Assembly (NCBI GenBank): GCA_002343325.1
Contig: DDSG01000074.1
Location: 1-20,533, forward strand
From: Phycisphaerales bacterium UBA2396
GTDB taxonomy: Bacteria; Planctomycetota; Phycisphaerae; Phycisphaerales; UBA1924
DNA: 20,533 nucleotides
Reading direction: 5' to 3'
In this document: piece after piece, positions 13,169 through 20,363 of the stretch
How positions within the stretch are numbered: the first letter of the stretch is position 1
Layout: each line of letters starts with the position of its first letter
The notes under the pieces: generated by a model
Database searches by the model: none
Told to the model about the DNA's origin: nothing
What the model saw: the letters and a program-made list of their open reading frames with translations, nothing else
Program-made: the position numbers and the translations under genes

Positions 13169-14290
13169 GTGAACCCCCCGATCGCTGACGTTCTCGCTCG
13201 CACGTCGCACGCTCGCCCCGTGACGCCCGCCAATCGGTACGGCATCGACTACCGCGAGGTCGCACGCCGCCTCGGGCCTCCCGTCACACCCATCATCGAC
13301 GCCCACTTGCACGTTAACGGCACCGACGCCGCACGGATCTTCCGCGAGGTTGCCGCTCTGTTCGGCGTCGTTCGCGTGCACACGCAGACCCGCCTCGACC
13401 ACGCCGAAAGGGTTGCCGAGATCCTCGGCGGCATGGCCCGCTTCGTCGCTATCCCGCAGTTTTCAGAGGCCGACCGAAAGCACGCCTTCGGCAAGGGCTA
13501 CCTCGACGCGATCCGTATCTTCCACCGCGACTTCGGCGCCCGCATGCTGAAGTTCTGGAACGCGCCGCGCTTGCGGGAGCTCATCACCGGCCCGGACGCG
13601 GAGGACTATCTCCCCTTCGACGCCCCGTGGCGCGTCAAGCAGGCCGAGCTCGCGATGGAGCTGGGCATGATGTTCCAGTGCCACGTCGCCGACCCGGACA
13701 CCTGGTTCGCCACACGCTACAAGGACGCTTCGGTCTACGGCACCAAGCGATCGGCCTACGAGAGCCTCGAACGCATGGTCCGCCGTTTCCCCGCTCCCTG
13801 GCTCGTCGCGCACATGGGCGGCTGGCCCGAAGATCTCCGATTCCTCGACGATCTGCTCGCCAGGCACCCCAACATCCACCTCGACGCCTCTGCCACCAAG
13901 TGGATCGTCCGCGAGATCTCAAAGCACACCCGCGACGAGGTTGGGGCATTCCTCTCGAAGTGGCGGGGCAGGGTCCTTTTCGGCTCAGACATCGTGACGA
14001 CAGACGAGCACGTGATGCCATCCGGCGCCGGAAAGGCCCACCCGATGGGCGAGCTCGCCGACAGCCCCGAGGCCGCGTTCGATCTTTACGCCAGCCGTTA
14101 TGCCGCCCTCCGGCTTCTTTGGGAGGGCTCGGGAGAGATGGAAAGCCCGATCGCCGACCCCGACCTGGCGATGGTCGATCCTTCCCGGCATGGCAGCATG
14201 TCCGCGCCCCCCTTGCGGGGCATGGCGCTGCCCGATGAACTGCGCGCCGAGTTCTACAGCGGGGCTGCCCGGCGGCTGTTGGGCGAGTGA
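13169..14290 (+). CDS. Metal-dependent amidohydrolase (amidohydrolase-2 type TIM barrel)
   Basis: 373 aa from GTG 13169; no clear Shine-Dalgarno, so coupling to the gene 18 bases upstream is likely. Expected metal and catalytic positions are visible: IIDAHLHV (His46, His48), MFQCHV (His172), LVAHMGG (His215) and LFGSDIV (Asp274), in the order and spacing of the amidohydrolase-2 family (PF04909), which includes decarboxylases and lactonases. The C-terminal 70 residues are an extension rich in Pro/Met (PDLAMVDPSRHGSM). The substrate cannot be read from the sequence. Its stop is 3 bases from that of the convergent slyX-like gene. Confidence 0.85.
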   Translation: MNPPIADVLARTSHARPVTPANRYGIDYREVARRLGPPVTPIIDAHLHVNGTDAARIFREVAALFGVVRVHTQTRLDHAERVAEILGGMARFVAIPQFSEADRKHAFGKGYLDAIRIFHRDFGARMLKFWNAPRLRELITGPDAEDYLPFDAPWRVKQAELAMELGMMFQCHVADPDTWFATRYKDASVYGTKRSAYESLERMVRRFPAPWLVAHMGGWPEDLRFLDDLLARHPNIHLDASATKWIVREISKHTRDEVGAFLSKWRGRVLFGSDIVTTDEHVMPSGAGKAHPMGELADSPEAAFDLYASRYAALRLLWEGSGEMESPIADPDLAMVDPSRHGSMSAPPLRGMALPDELRAEFYSGAARRLLGE

Positions 14291-14293
14291 GTC

Positions 14294-14527
14294 TCACCCC
14301 CCGGCTGGTGTTTCGCCGGCGTCGTTCTGCTCGCCCTCGTCCGGCGGGCTCAACGCCTCGTCAAGTCGCCGTTCGAGCGACGCCAGCCGCCGCGACAGTT
14401 CTTCGATCCTCCGGCTGAGCGCGAGCACTTCGACCGAGATTTGATCCGTCCGATGTTCGGCGAACGCTTGCGCCTCCTGCAGATCGCGAAGCCGATCGTC
14501 CTGCGGATGGGCTGGGGGTTCGTTCAT
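14294..14527 (-). CDS. slyX: SlyX-like small coiled-coil protein
   Basis: 77 aa from ATG 14527. The frame is open to 14857, but the upstream part is antisense to the PagL-like gene and has no family signature. Residues 12-58 (RLRDLQEAQAFAEHRTDQIS onward to LERRLDEAL) form one long helix with the SlyX pattern: an Lx(x)LE-type start, an aromatic/Ala-Glu-His central stretch, then a heptad coil; the tail is acidic and Pro-rich. SlyX proteins are short cytoplasmic proteins of unknown role. The start is only 37 bases from that of the divergent outer-membrane protein gene. Assignment of this small helix is reasonable but not certain. Confidence 0.7.
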   Translation of the reverse strand: MNEPPAHPQDDRLRDLQEAQAFAEHRTDQISVEVLALSRRIEELSRRLASLERRLDEALSPPDEGEQNDAGETPAGG

Positions 14528-14564
14528 CGGGCGTGGGTTCTCATCGAGGGATAGGCTCTTGCCC

Positions 14565-15233
14565 ATGAAGATACACGTTCCCATCGCCGCCGTCGCGTGC
14601 CTCTCGCCCGTCGCGGCGATCGCGTCCGACCTGCCCGACTCGGCGATCTCGCTCCGTGCTCCTCTGGTCATCGCCCCCTCCGCCGGCGAAACCGACGCGG
14701 TGTACGCCTTCCGAGCAGAACCGCCCCAGATCAGCCAGACCGCCAAGGCACGGGACTTCGGCAGCCCCGACTCGGGCTGGTGGATGTCCCTCGGCGGGGG
14801 CGTGGCCTTTGATCTCAACGAGGACACCGACCTCAATATTCGCGTCGGTCTGTCCACCTTCGTCGCGCAAGGCGTCCAGGTCGGCGGCGAGCTCGGGCTC
14901 TTCTACTTCAACCTCAAGGGCGGCGATGCCACCGGGATCAACCCGATGCTGCTCATCCGCTGGCACTTTGTCGAAACCGAAAACTGGACCGTCTTCCTCG
15001 ACGGGGGCATCGGCGTGATTCTCTCGACCGACGACGTGCCGGAGGGGGGGACAAGCTTCAACCTCGCCCCACGACTGGGCGTCGGGTTCACGCGAAGGCT
15101 CACCGACGCCGGCCTTCGTCTTGAAGGCGGCGTGCGCTGGCATCACGTCTCCAACGCGCGCATCACAGGAGACAGCAACAATCCCTCGCGGGATCTGCCG
15201 ATGTTCCACCTGGGTGTCGTCTTCCCCTTCTGA
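14565..15233 (+). CDS. Outer-membrane PagL-like lipid A 3-O-deacylase (acyloxyacyl hydrolase)
   Basis: 222 aa from ATG 14565 (a TTG at 14559 is less likely). A signal peptide (1-20, cleavage near AIA-S) is followed by a beta-barrel-like chain of alternating residues, ending in Phe (VVFPF), the usual outer-membrane insertion signal. GVRWHHVSNARITGDSN at 189-205 carries the PagL H-x-S-N motif: His194, Ser196 and Asn197. The catalytic Glu of Pseudomonas PagL about 14 residues on is not at the same spacing; Asp210 is the nearest acidic residue, so activity is not assured. PagL removes the 3-O acyl chain of lipid A at the cell surface. With the LAB_N gene at 18846-19466 it implies an LPS-bearing outer membrane. 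Confidence 0.7.
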   Translation: MKIHVPIAAVACLSPVAAIASDLPDSAISLRAPLVIAPSAGETDAVYAFRAEPPQISQTAKARDFGSPDSGWWMSLGGGVAFDLNEDTDLNIRVGLSTFVAQGVQVGGELGLFYFNLKGGDATGINPMLLIRWHFVETENWTVFLDGGIGVILSTDDVPEGGTSFNLAPRLGVGFTRRLTDAGLRLEGGVRWHHVSNARITGDSNNPSRDLPMFHLGVVFPF

Positions 15234-15236
15234 CGC

Positions 15237-16190
15237 TCAGGCCGCCGCCGCCGTACCTGTCAGAGAAGGCGAGAGTTCGGTCATCGTCACGCGGTTTCGG
15301 CCGGCCTTCTTGCTGACGTAGAGGTTCTTGTCCGCCGCATCCACGAACGCCGTCGGGTTGTTCGGGGTCGCCTGCGACGTTCCCGCCACGCCGAACGACG
15401 CCGTGACCTTCCGCTCCGGATGCCTGGGCCACACCGCCGCTTCGATCGCTTCGCGGATGCGCTCGCAGACCGCCGCCGCGTCGGCGGGCTTCGTATCGGG
15501 CATGAGGATGACGAATTCCTCTCCTCCGTAACGACACACCGAGTCGGAGTTGCGGCACTCACGCCTCAGGATCTTCGCCAGCCCCTGCAGCACCGCGTCG
15601 CCCGCGGGGTGGCCGAACGTGTCGTTGATCGACTTGAAGTGGTCGCAATCGGCGATCGCCACCGCCATCGGTCGGCCCGAGCGGGCGCACCGCGAGACCT
15701 CTTCGCTCAATCGCTGATCGAAGTACGCTCGATTCCACAACCCCGTGAGCCCGTCGAGCTGGGCCCGGGTCGACAGCATCTGCAACAGCCGATGCACGCG
15801 CAACGCCGAGCGAAGCCGAACGCGAAGCTCGGTGAACTCAAAGGGTTTGCACACAAAGTCCACGGCACCAAGCTCGAACGCCGTCACCTTGTCCTGCATC
15901 GACGTCATGCCCGAGACGACGATCACCGGGATGTGATGCGTCCCGGGCGTGTCCTTGAGCTGACGCAGAACCTCGAACCCGTCCATCCCGGGCATGTCCA
16001 GGTCAAGCAGCACGAGCGCGGGGGTCTGGCTCGCCGCGATGGAAAGCCCCTCCCGAGGATCCGTCACCGACACGAGCTCCACCTCTTCCTGCTTGAGCCG
16101 GGCCTTGAGCAGGCGGTGAACGTCCGCCGAGTCGTCGATGACGAGCACTGTTGGGCGTGCATCTTCGAGTTGGGTCGTCGTGGGATCCAT
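15237..16190 (-). CDS. Response regulator with GGDEF diguanylate cyclase domain (PleD-like)
   Basis: 317 aa from ATG 16190. Residues 13-130 are a receiver domain: VIDD (Asp19, Asp20), phosphoacceptor Asp63 in LLDLDMPG, Ser/Thr in VVSGMT, and Lys115 in CKPFEF. Residues 143-308 are a GGDEF domain with DGLTGLWNR at 146-154, DCDHFKSINDTFGH, and the active-site loop GGEEF at 222-226. The inhibitory I-site RxxD (R213-D216) is five residues before it, so feedback inhibition by c-di-GMP is expected. Phosphorylation should drive dimerisation and synthesis of c-di-GMP from 2 GTP. The upstream HPt gene ends 52 bases before this start, giving a likely phosphodonor. No sensor kinase is in the window. Confidence 0.95.
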   Translation of the reverse strand: MDPTTTQLEDARPTVLVIDDSADVHRLLKARLKQEEVELVSVTDPREGLSIAASQTPALVLLDLDMPGMDGFEVLRQLKDTPGTHHIPVIVVSGMTSMQDKVTAFELGAVDFVCKPFEFTELRVRLRSALRVHRLLQMLSTRAQLDGLTGLWNRAYFDQRLSEEVSRCARSGRPMAVAIADCDHFKSINDTFGHPAGDAVLQGLAKILRRECRNSDSVCRYGGEEFVILMPDTKPADAAAVCERIREAIEAAVWPRHPERKVTASFGVAGTSQATPNNPTAFVDAADKNLYVSKKAGRNRVTMTELSPSLTGTAAAA

Positions 16191-16242
16191 CCGGGGTGAC
16201 TTTCCGTGAGAGAGTGTCGAACCGCTTTTCGACGCCGATCGA

Positions 16243-16593
16243 TCAGGACTTGCCCGCCGAGGCACGCGTGCAGAGATCCACCAGCGCGCGCACGTCCTCC
16301 GCGATCGCCTTGAGGGCGGTCGTCGGGTCCGCGGTCGCACGCAGGCCGTCTTCCACACGCCCCGCGGCCTCGCCGAGCGTTGGGAATCCGTATCCCCCCG
16401 CGGCGCCCTTCAACTGATGGCTCAGACGCTTCAAGTCCGACACGCGCCCCTCACCCACCGCGGCGAGAATCGCCTGAACGCGCTCCGGCAGCTCGGACGT
16501 GAACGATTCGATCAGCTCCGCCATTTCCGGGTCGTTCGAAAACTCGCTGAGCAGCGGCGACGGCGTGGGTGGCGGGGGTGTGCTGTGGGTCAT
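16243..16593 (-). CDS. Histidine phosphotransfer (HPt) protein
   Basis: 116 aa, ATG 16593, with GGAGG seven bases upstream. A Pro/Thr-rich N-terminus (4-12) is followed by the helical HPt bundle. RLSHQLKGAAGGYGFPTLGEAA at 57-78 carries the phospho-accepting His59 in the H-x-L-K-G-x-A motif. Free HPt proteins pass phosphate between a hybrid kinase receiver and a response regulator. The REC-GGDEF gene immediately downstream is the obvious acceptor, and the SixA-like phosphatase at 747-1223 is of a type known to remove phosphate from HPt histidines. Confidence 0.93.
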   Translation of the reverse strand: MTHSTPPPPTPSPLLSEFSNDPEMAELIESFTSELPERVQAILAAVGEGRVSDLKRLSHQLKGAAGGYGFPTLGEAAGRVEDGLRATADPTTALKAIAEDVRALVDLCTRASAGKS

Positions 16594-16689
16594 GTCGGGA
16601 CCTCCGGATGCACCGTGGATCGGCGCGCCGACGGAGGGGATTCAACCCCAGCATCACTTTCTCCCGGAATCGGGCAACTTCATGCTAAT

Positions 16690-17250
16690 TCACCGACGCC
16701 GACGGCCGGACACCAGCCCCGCGGCCGCCAGAACCGCCATCGCACCCGGCGTAGGCAAGGTGTTCTCGGTCGTGGTCGTTTCTCCGCCCAGCGGCTTGGA
16801 GAAGCTGAGCACCACGACGCAGTCGTCGTAGTCGCGGTCCGAGATCGACATCGGCATGTCCTCGACCCGCAGCACAACCCGCGTCGTGCTCACGTAATCA
16901 AGGGCAAACTGCAGCGCATCGCTCGGCTTGGACATCCGCCAGTCGTTGCGAAGCCCGGTCATCACCCGATAATTGAAGAACAACTGATCCCCGCTGTTGA
17001 ACGTCCCCAGCACGCGAGTGTCGCCCGCACGTGACGCGTGGTTGTTGAACAGGATCGTGCCCAGGCTGCCGCTCGTCTGGTTATTGCCCAGAAACAGAAT
17101 GCCCGTCCAGTCCGCCTTGGCGGTGACGAACGTCGCGGTGACCTGGGTTGCGTTCTGGGCGATCGTGAGGGGCGTGCCGAAGATGAACTCCGCACGGGCC
17201 GCGGAACTGGCAGCGGCGGCCGCAACGAGGAACGCGAGAGGCTTCAGCAT
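16690..17250 (-). CDS. Secreted protein with PEP-CTERM-like sorting tail
   Basis: 186 aa from ATG 17250; AAGGA lies 7 bases upstream. A signal peptide (1-20, cleavage near ARA-E) leads a beta-rich domain with DRDYDDCVVVLSF, the acidic D-x-D-[FY]-x-D pattern of DUF4114-like domains. The C-terminus is PTPGAMAVLAAAGLVSGRRRR: a P-x-P signature, a hydrophobic helix and four Arg, the layout of PEP-CTERM-type signals cleaved by exosortases, in the variant common in Phycisphaerae. The protein is therefore expected to be exported and anchored or released at the cell surface. No exosortase gene is in the window. Confidence 0.75.
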   Translation of the reverse strand: MLKPLAFLVAAAAASSAARAEFIFGTPLTIAQNATQVTATFVTAKADWTGILFLGNNQTSGSLGTILFNNHASRAGDTRVLGTFNSGDQLFFNYRVMTGLRNDWRMSKPSDALQFALDYVSTTRVVLRVEDMPMSISDRDYDDCVVVLSFSKPLGGETTTTENTLPTPGAMAVLAAAGLVSGRRRR

Positions 17251-17330
17251 GGTCGGGTCCTTCCGGTCTTGAGTTACCAGGCCCGTCCTGGGCCGGGGAG
17301 GTCGGCCTCCAGTGGAAAGGTGCCACACGC

Positions 17331-17351
17331 CCCGCGGCGGACCACCGCGGG
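17331..17351. terminator. Hairpin downstream of the 17428-18177 gene
   Basis: CCCGCGG (17331-17337) and CCGCGGG (17345-17351) with a 7-base loop lie in the 177-base gap between two minus-strand genes. The stem is stable but has no T-run. It may end the four-gene upstream run or separate it from the sorted-protein gene. Confidence 0.35.
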
Positions 17352-17427
17352 CGGAAGGGGGCGACCGATCCGCCGCGCACCATCCCGAGTGCGACGGCTG
17401 GCGCGGCAGAAAGCGGGCGGGTTGGTC

Positions 17428-18177
17428 CTAGAACGAGTACGGATGGTCGTGGATGGCGCGGCGACGCGTGCCAACGGGCGGCGGGGCCGCCGCGGCCGCC
17501 CGGCACGCCTCGGCCAGACGCTGGTGCAGCTTCTCGTGGTCGGGGTGGGCGTCGAGCGCACGGATCAGGTCGTCCACCCGCCAGGCCGGGTGCAGGTCGG
17601 GCGGAATCTGCGCGATCGCGGCATCGCCGAGGGCTTCGCTCGCCGCGATGAACCACTCGGCCGACGGCGGTTCCTCGGCGTGATCTCGCGTGATGCCCGT
17701 CTCGCGTGGTGTCACTCCGGCCGGTGGGGCCAGGCGCACACGGAGGGTCAGTGTGTCGGTGAGCCCGCCGGATCCGACCGCCACGACCGGCCAGAGACCC
17801 GCGCGGGTCATCGGCTCGCGGGCAAGGACCAGGGCGGGCGTGCCGGCGGCGAAGAGCGACTCGCGCAGGTTCCGCGCGTCGAGCCCGATCAGCGGGGGCT
17901 GCACCAGGTAGAACCCCGGCAGCAGGGACTTGGGATCGGGGTTGGTCGAGAGCGTGAGGCGAAGACCGGAGTCGAGCGCGAGCATCCGCCTCTGCCGGCG
18001 GGCTTCCTGCAGCGGGAGGCAGATCCGGGCGAGGCGTTCGAAATCACCGGCTTTGTGCGCCTGGCGCAGCGCACGCACGCAGAGCTTTTCGGCGGCGAAG
18101 TACTCCGTCTGGACCAGAGCGTTGCTGGCCTGGTCCATGAGGCGGTCGAGGTTGGATGTGGCCTCGGCGGGGTTCAT
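17428..18177 (-). CDS. Conserved-looking protein of unknown function with TPR-like N-terminus
   Basis: 249 aa from ATG 18177, which overlaps the TGA of the upstream gene (ATGA, 18174-18177), so translation is coupled. Residues 8-60 are helical (LDRLMDQASNALVQTEYFAA onward, then ALRQAHKAGDFERLARICLPL), similar to one or two tetratricopeptide repeats. The middle (about 75-190) looks like a mixed alpha/beta domain (GFYLVQPPLIGLDARNLRESL), and the C-terminus is basic. No signal peptide or membrane helix. Function unknown; the coupling implies a direct partnership with the 206-aa product upstream. Confidence 0.75.
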   Translation of the reverse strand: MNPAEATSNLDRLMDQASNALVQTEYFAAEKLCVRALRQAHKAGDFERLARICLPLQEARRQRRMLALDSGLRLTLSTNPDPKSLLPGFYLVQPPLIGLDARNLRESLFAAGTPALVLAREPMTRAGLWPVVAVGSGGLTDTLTLRVRLAPPAGVTPRETGITRDHAEEPPSAEWFIAASEALGDAAIAQIPPDLHPAWRVDDLIRALDAHPDHEKLHQRLAEACRAAAAAPPPVGTRRRAIHDHPYSF

Positions 18178-18794
18178 GGTGCGGGCTGAGCGGCGGCGGG
18201 AAAGGCACGGAGCATCGCGCTCCAACGCTGGGCGTGCTCGTCGAGTTCGTGGATCAGGATGTCCGAAAGCGCGGAGAAGTCCTGCTTGGGCAGGCATTGT
18301 TGCAGGCGGCGGAGCGTGGCGAGCAACTGGTCGACCGCCTGGTTCGGGACGATCGTTCCAAAGTCGGTCGCGACCTGAAGGCGCGCCAGGTCGGCGTTGA
18401 GAATCTGGGCCGAGTGGCTGAGGGCGGAGGTGACGGCCTGCCAGACGGCGAGGATCGCGTGCAGGTCCTGGTTCGCGGATTCGAGCGATGCGGACCGGAT
18501 CTTCGTGCCCGCGTCGCGCTGCGAGAGGCGGAGCCCTTCGAGCGCGTCGGCGGCGGAGTTGAGCATTTGGGCGACGAGCTCGCGCGGGAGTGCGGAGGTG
18601 GTCTTGAGTTCGAGGATGGTGCAGAACTCGTCGGAGGGGGCTTCGAGGGAGGCGTCGGGGAGCGGCGTGCCGTCGGCCTCGGCGGCGACGAGCACACGGC
18701 CCTTTCCGGCGGCGATGGAGGCGGCGGCGTCGAGGGCGGCCTTGAGGGTCGGTCGGTCGATGTGGACGATGGTGCCGTCGAGGGTTACGCGCAT
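18174..18794 (-). CDS. Helical cytoplasmic protein of unknown function
   Basis: 206 aa, ATG 18794, with GGAG about 11 bases upstream. The first 55 residues look like a small beta/alpha unit (MRVTLDGTIVHIDRPTLKAA onward). From about 65 the sequence is nearly all helical, Leu/Ala/Gln-rich with heptad character, suited to protein-protein contact. No membrane segment or catalytic motif. It is 51 bases after the LAB_N gene and overlaps the next gene by 4 bases. I do not recognise the family. Confidence 0.75.
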   Translation of the reverse strand: MRVTLDGTIVHIDRPTLKAALDAAASIAAGKGRVLVAAEADGTPLPDASLEAPSDEFCTILELKTTSALPRELVAQMLNSAADALEGLRLSQRDAGTKIRSASLESANQDLHAILAVWQAVTSALSHSAQILNADLARLQVATDFGTIVPNQAVDQLLATLRRLQQCLPKQDFSALSDILIHELDEHAQRWSAMLRAFPAAAQPAP

Positions 18795-18845
18795 GACGCT
18801 AGTGTCTCCGGGCGAGGGTGCCGAGGCAACTGCGATTCGCCAAGG

Positions 18846-19466
18846 CTAGTCGGCGAGCGGGATTCGGGAGGCCCGTCGGCGGGCCTTGTAGATCAGGCGC
18901 AGGTTGCGCGAGTAGATCACCAGCCCGGAGGATTGCCCGAGCACGCCGATGGGGTCCTGGCGCCAGACGAAGTACGCGAAGAGGGCGATCCCACCGATGA
19001 GGCTCATCCACCAGAACGACTCTGGTACGACGGTGCGGCGTTCCTTCTCGGACACGAGCCATTGGACGAGGAATCGGCAGGAAAACGCGAGCTGCCCGGC
19101 GAGCCCGATGCCGATCCAGACGAGGCTGGTCCAGGTGGTGATGTTGAGCAGCTTGAAGACGCGGTTGGGCGATGGGGCGGTGGCCTGGTCGAGGGCGGCC
19201 TGCCCGAAGAGATCGCGGATCTGCGATTCCGTCAGGTCTGGGGAGGCGTGTCCCTCCCTCGTCAGGATGCGGAAGGTGTGCGTGCCGTCGGGTGATCGGG
19301 AGGCCTCGAGTGCGCCTCGCGTGTCGGCGATACGGAGCGATTGGAGCGAGGCGTTGTCTCTGGAGGGGAGTTTGCGGAGCGAATCGGGGCCCAGGGCGAG
19401 CCAAAGTCCGATGAGCAGGACGAGCAAGAGTGCGGCGACGGGCTCCCACTTGCGGCGTTTGGTCAT
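18846..19466 (-). CDS. Membrane protein with lipid A biosynthesis N-terminal (LAB_N) domain
   Basis: 206 aa from ATG 19466, overlapping the glycosyltransferase stop by 4 bases (ATGA). A first membrane helix (about 9-27) is followed by an extracytoplasmic stretch (30-105) and then the LAB_N region (112-195) with three helices: GLAGQLAFSCRFLVQWLVSEK, VPESFWWMSLIGGIALFAYFVW and DPIGVLGQSSGLVIYSRNL. This domain occurs at the N-terminus of some LpxB proteins and as stand-alone small membrane proteins beside GT2 genes that use polyprenyl-phosphate sugars. Here it has no LpxB catalytic part, so it is probably an accessory subunit for lipid-linked sugar transfer. The N-terminal extension is unusual. 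Confidence 0.85.
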   Translation of the reverse strand: MTKRRKWEPVAALLLVLLIGLWLALGPDSLRKLPSRDNASLQSLRIADTRGALEASRSPDGTHTFRILTREGHASPDLTESQIRDLFGQAALDQATAPSPNRVFKLLNITTWTSLVWIGIGLAGQLAFSCRFLVQWLVSEKERRTVVPESFWWMSLIGGIALFAYFVWRQDPIGVLGQSSGLVIYSRNLRLIYKARRRASRIPLAD

Positions 19467-20281
19467 GCGACGGGCTCGCGGCGGGGGGGCTCATGGTTGG
19501 ATGGTTGGTGGTGGCGAGCCGGCGTGATCTCGGCGGAAGCGGTGGGGCGTCGGCGGTTGCGCATGTAGCGGACAGCGAGCAGGTCGATGAGCCCGGGAAT
19601 GGCGCGCCCGAGACCGAAGCCGTACTTGGTTGTGCCGGCCAGTCGCGGGCGGTGGTTGACGGGCATTTCGACGACCTTGCCTCCCATGTGGGCGACGGAG
19701 ACGGGGATGAAGCGGTGCATCCCTCGGAACTCAAGGGGGAGTCGGAGGGCGAAGGAGCGCTTGAAGACGCGGAGGGAGCAGCCGGTGTCGCGGATGGTGT
19801 CGCCGAGGAGCCATCGTCGGGCGAGGCGACCGACGATGGACCCGATGCGGCGGATGGGGGAGTCCTTGCGGGCGTGTGAACGGTCGCCCTGAACCATGTC
19901 GGCGTTGGTGCGGGCGATGAGGTCGAGCATCGCGGGGATGTCGGCCGGGTCGTTCTGGAGGTCGGCGTCGAGGACGGCGATGAGGTTGCCACGGGCGGCG
20001 CGGAAGCCGGCGTGGAATGCGGCGGACTGCCCGTTGCCCTTGCCCGGCGGGGTGTCGCGCATGGAGATGAGGCGGAGGAAGGGGTGATCGGGGAGGAGGC
20101 TTGTGACGAGCTCGGCGGTTCGATCGGTGGAGCCGTCGTCGACGATCACGAACTCCCAGCGGATGGGGAGAGGCTCCAGGGCGGCGTGGACCTGTCGGAC
20201 GAGCTCGTGGACGTTCTCCGCCTCGTTGTGGGCGGGAGCGACCACGGAGAGATCGAGCGAGGAGTCGGGGGTCTCGGGCAT
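19463..20281 (-). CDS. GT2 glycosyltransferase, dolichyl/polyprenyl-phosphate sugar synthase type
   Basis: 272 aa from ATG 20281; the frame is open further upstream but family homology starts at SLDLSVVAPAHNEAENV (8-24). VIVDDGSTDRT at 45-55 binds the nucleotide. DADLQNDP at 105-112 contains the metal-binding DxD (Asp105, Asp107), and RDTGCSLRVFKR at 164-175 follows the DPM1/ArnC pattern. Only one C-terminal hydrophobic stretch (about 222-238) is present, so the enzyme is membrane-associated rather than polytopic. It should transfer a sugar from a nucleotide donor to a polyprenyl phosphate. The coupled LAB_N gene suggests a two-component module for decorating lipid A, a glycan or a protein. 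The C-terminal 30 residues are Pro/Arg-rich. Confidence 0.9.
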   Translation of the reverse strand: MPETPDSSLDLSVVAPAHNEAENVHELVRQVHAALEPLPIRWEFVIVDDGSTDRTAELVTSLLPDHPFLRLISMRDTPPGKGNGQSAAFHAGFRAARGNLIAVLDADLQNDPADIPAMLDLIARTNADMVQGDRSHARKDSPIRRIGSIVGRLARRWLLGDTIRDTGCSLRVFKRSFALRLPLEFRGMHRFIPVSVAHMGGKVVEMPVNHRPRLAGTTKYGFGLGRAIPGLIDLLAVRYMRNRRRPTASAEITPARHHQPSNHEPPRREPVA

Positions 20282-20363
20282 GAATCGGATGGTAGGGTCG
20301 GGAAGGGGTCGGCAGGGCGAGAGGGGACTATCGTTGGCGAGAAAGCAGTGGAGGCCTTGGGCG

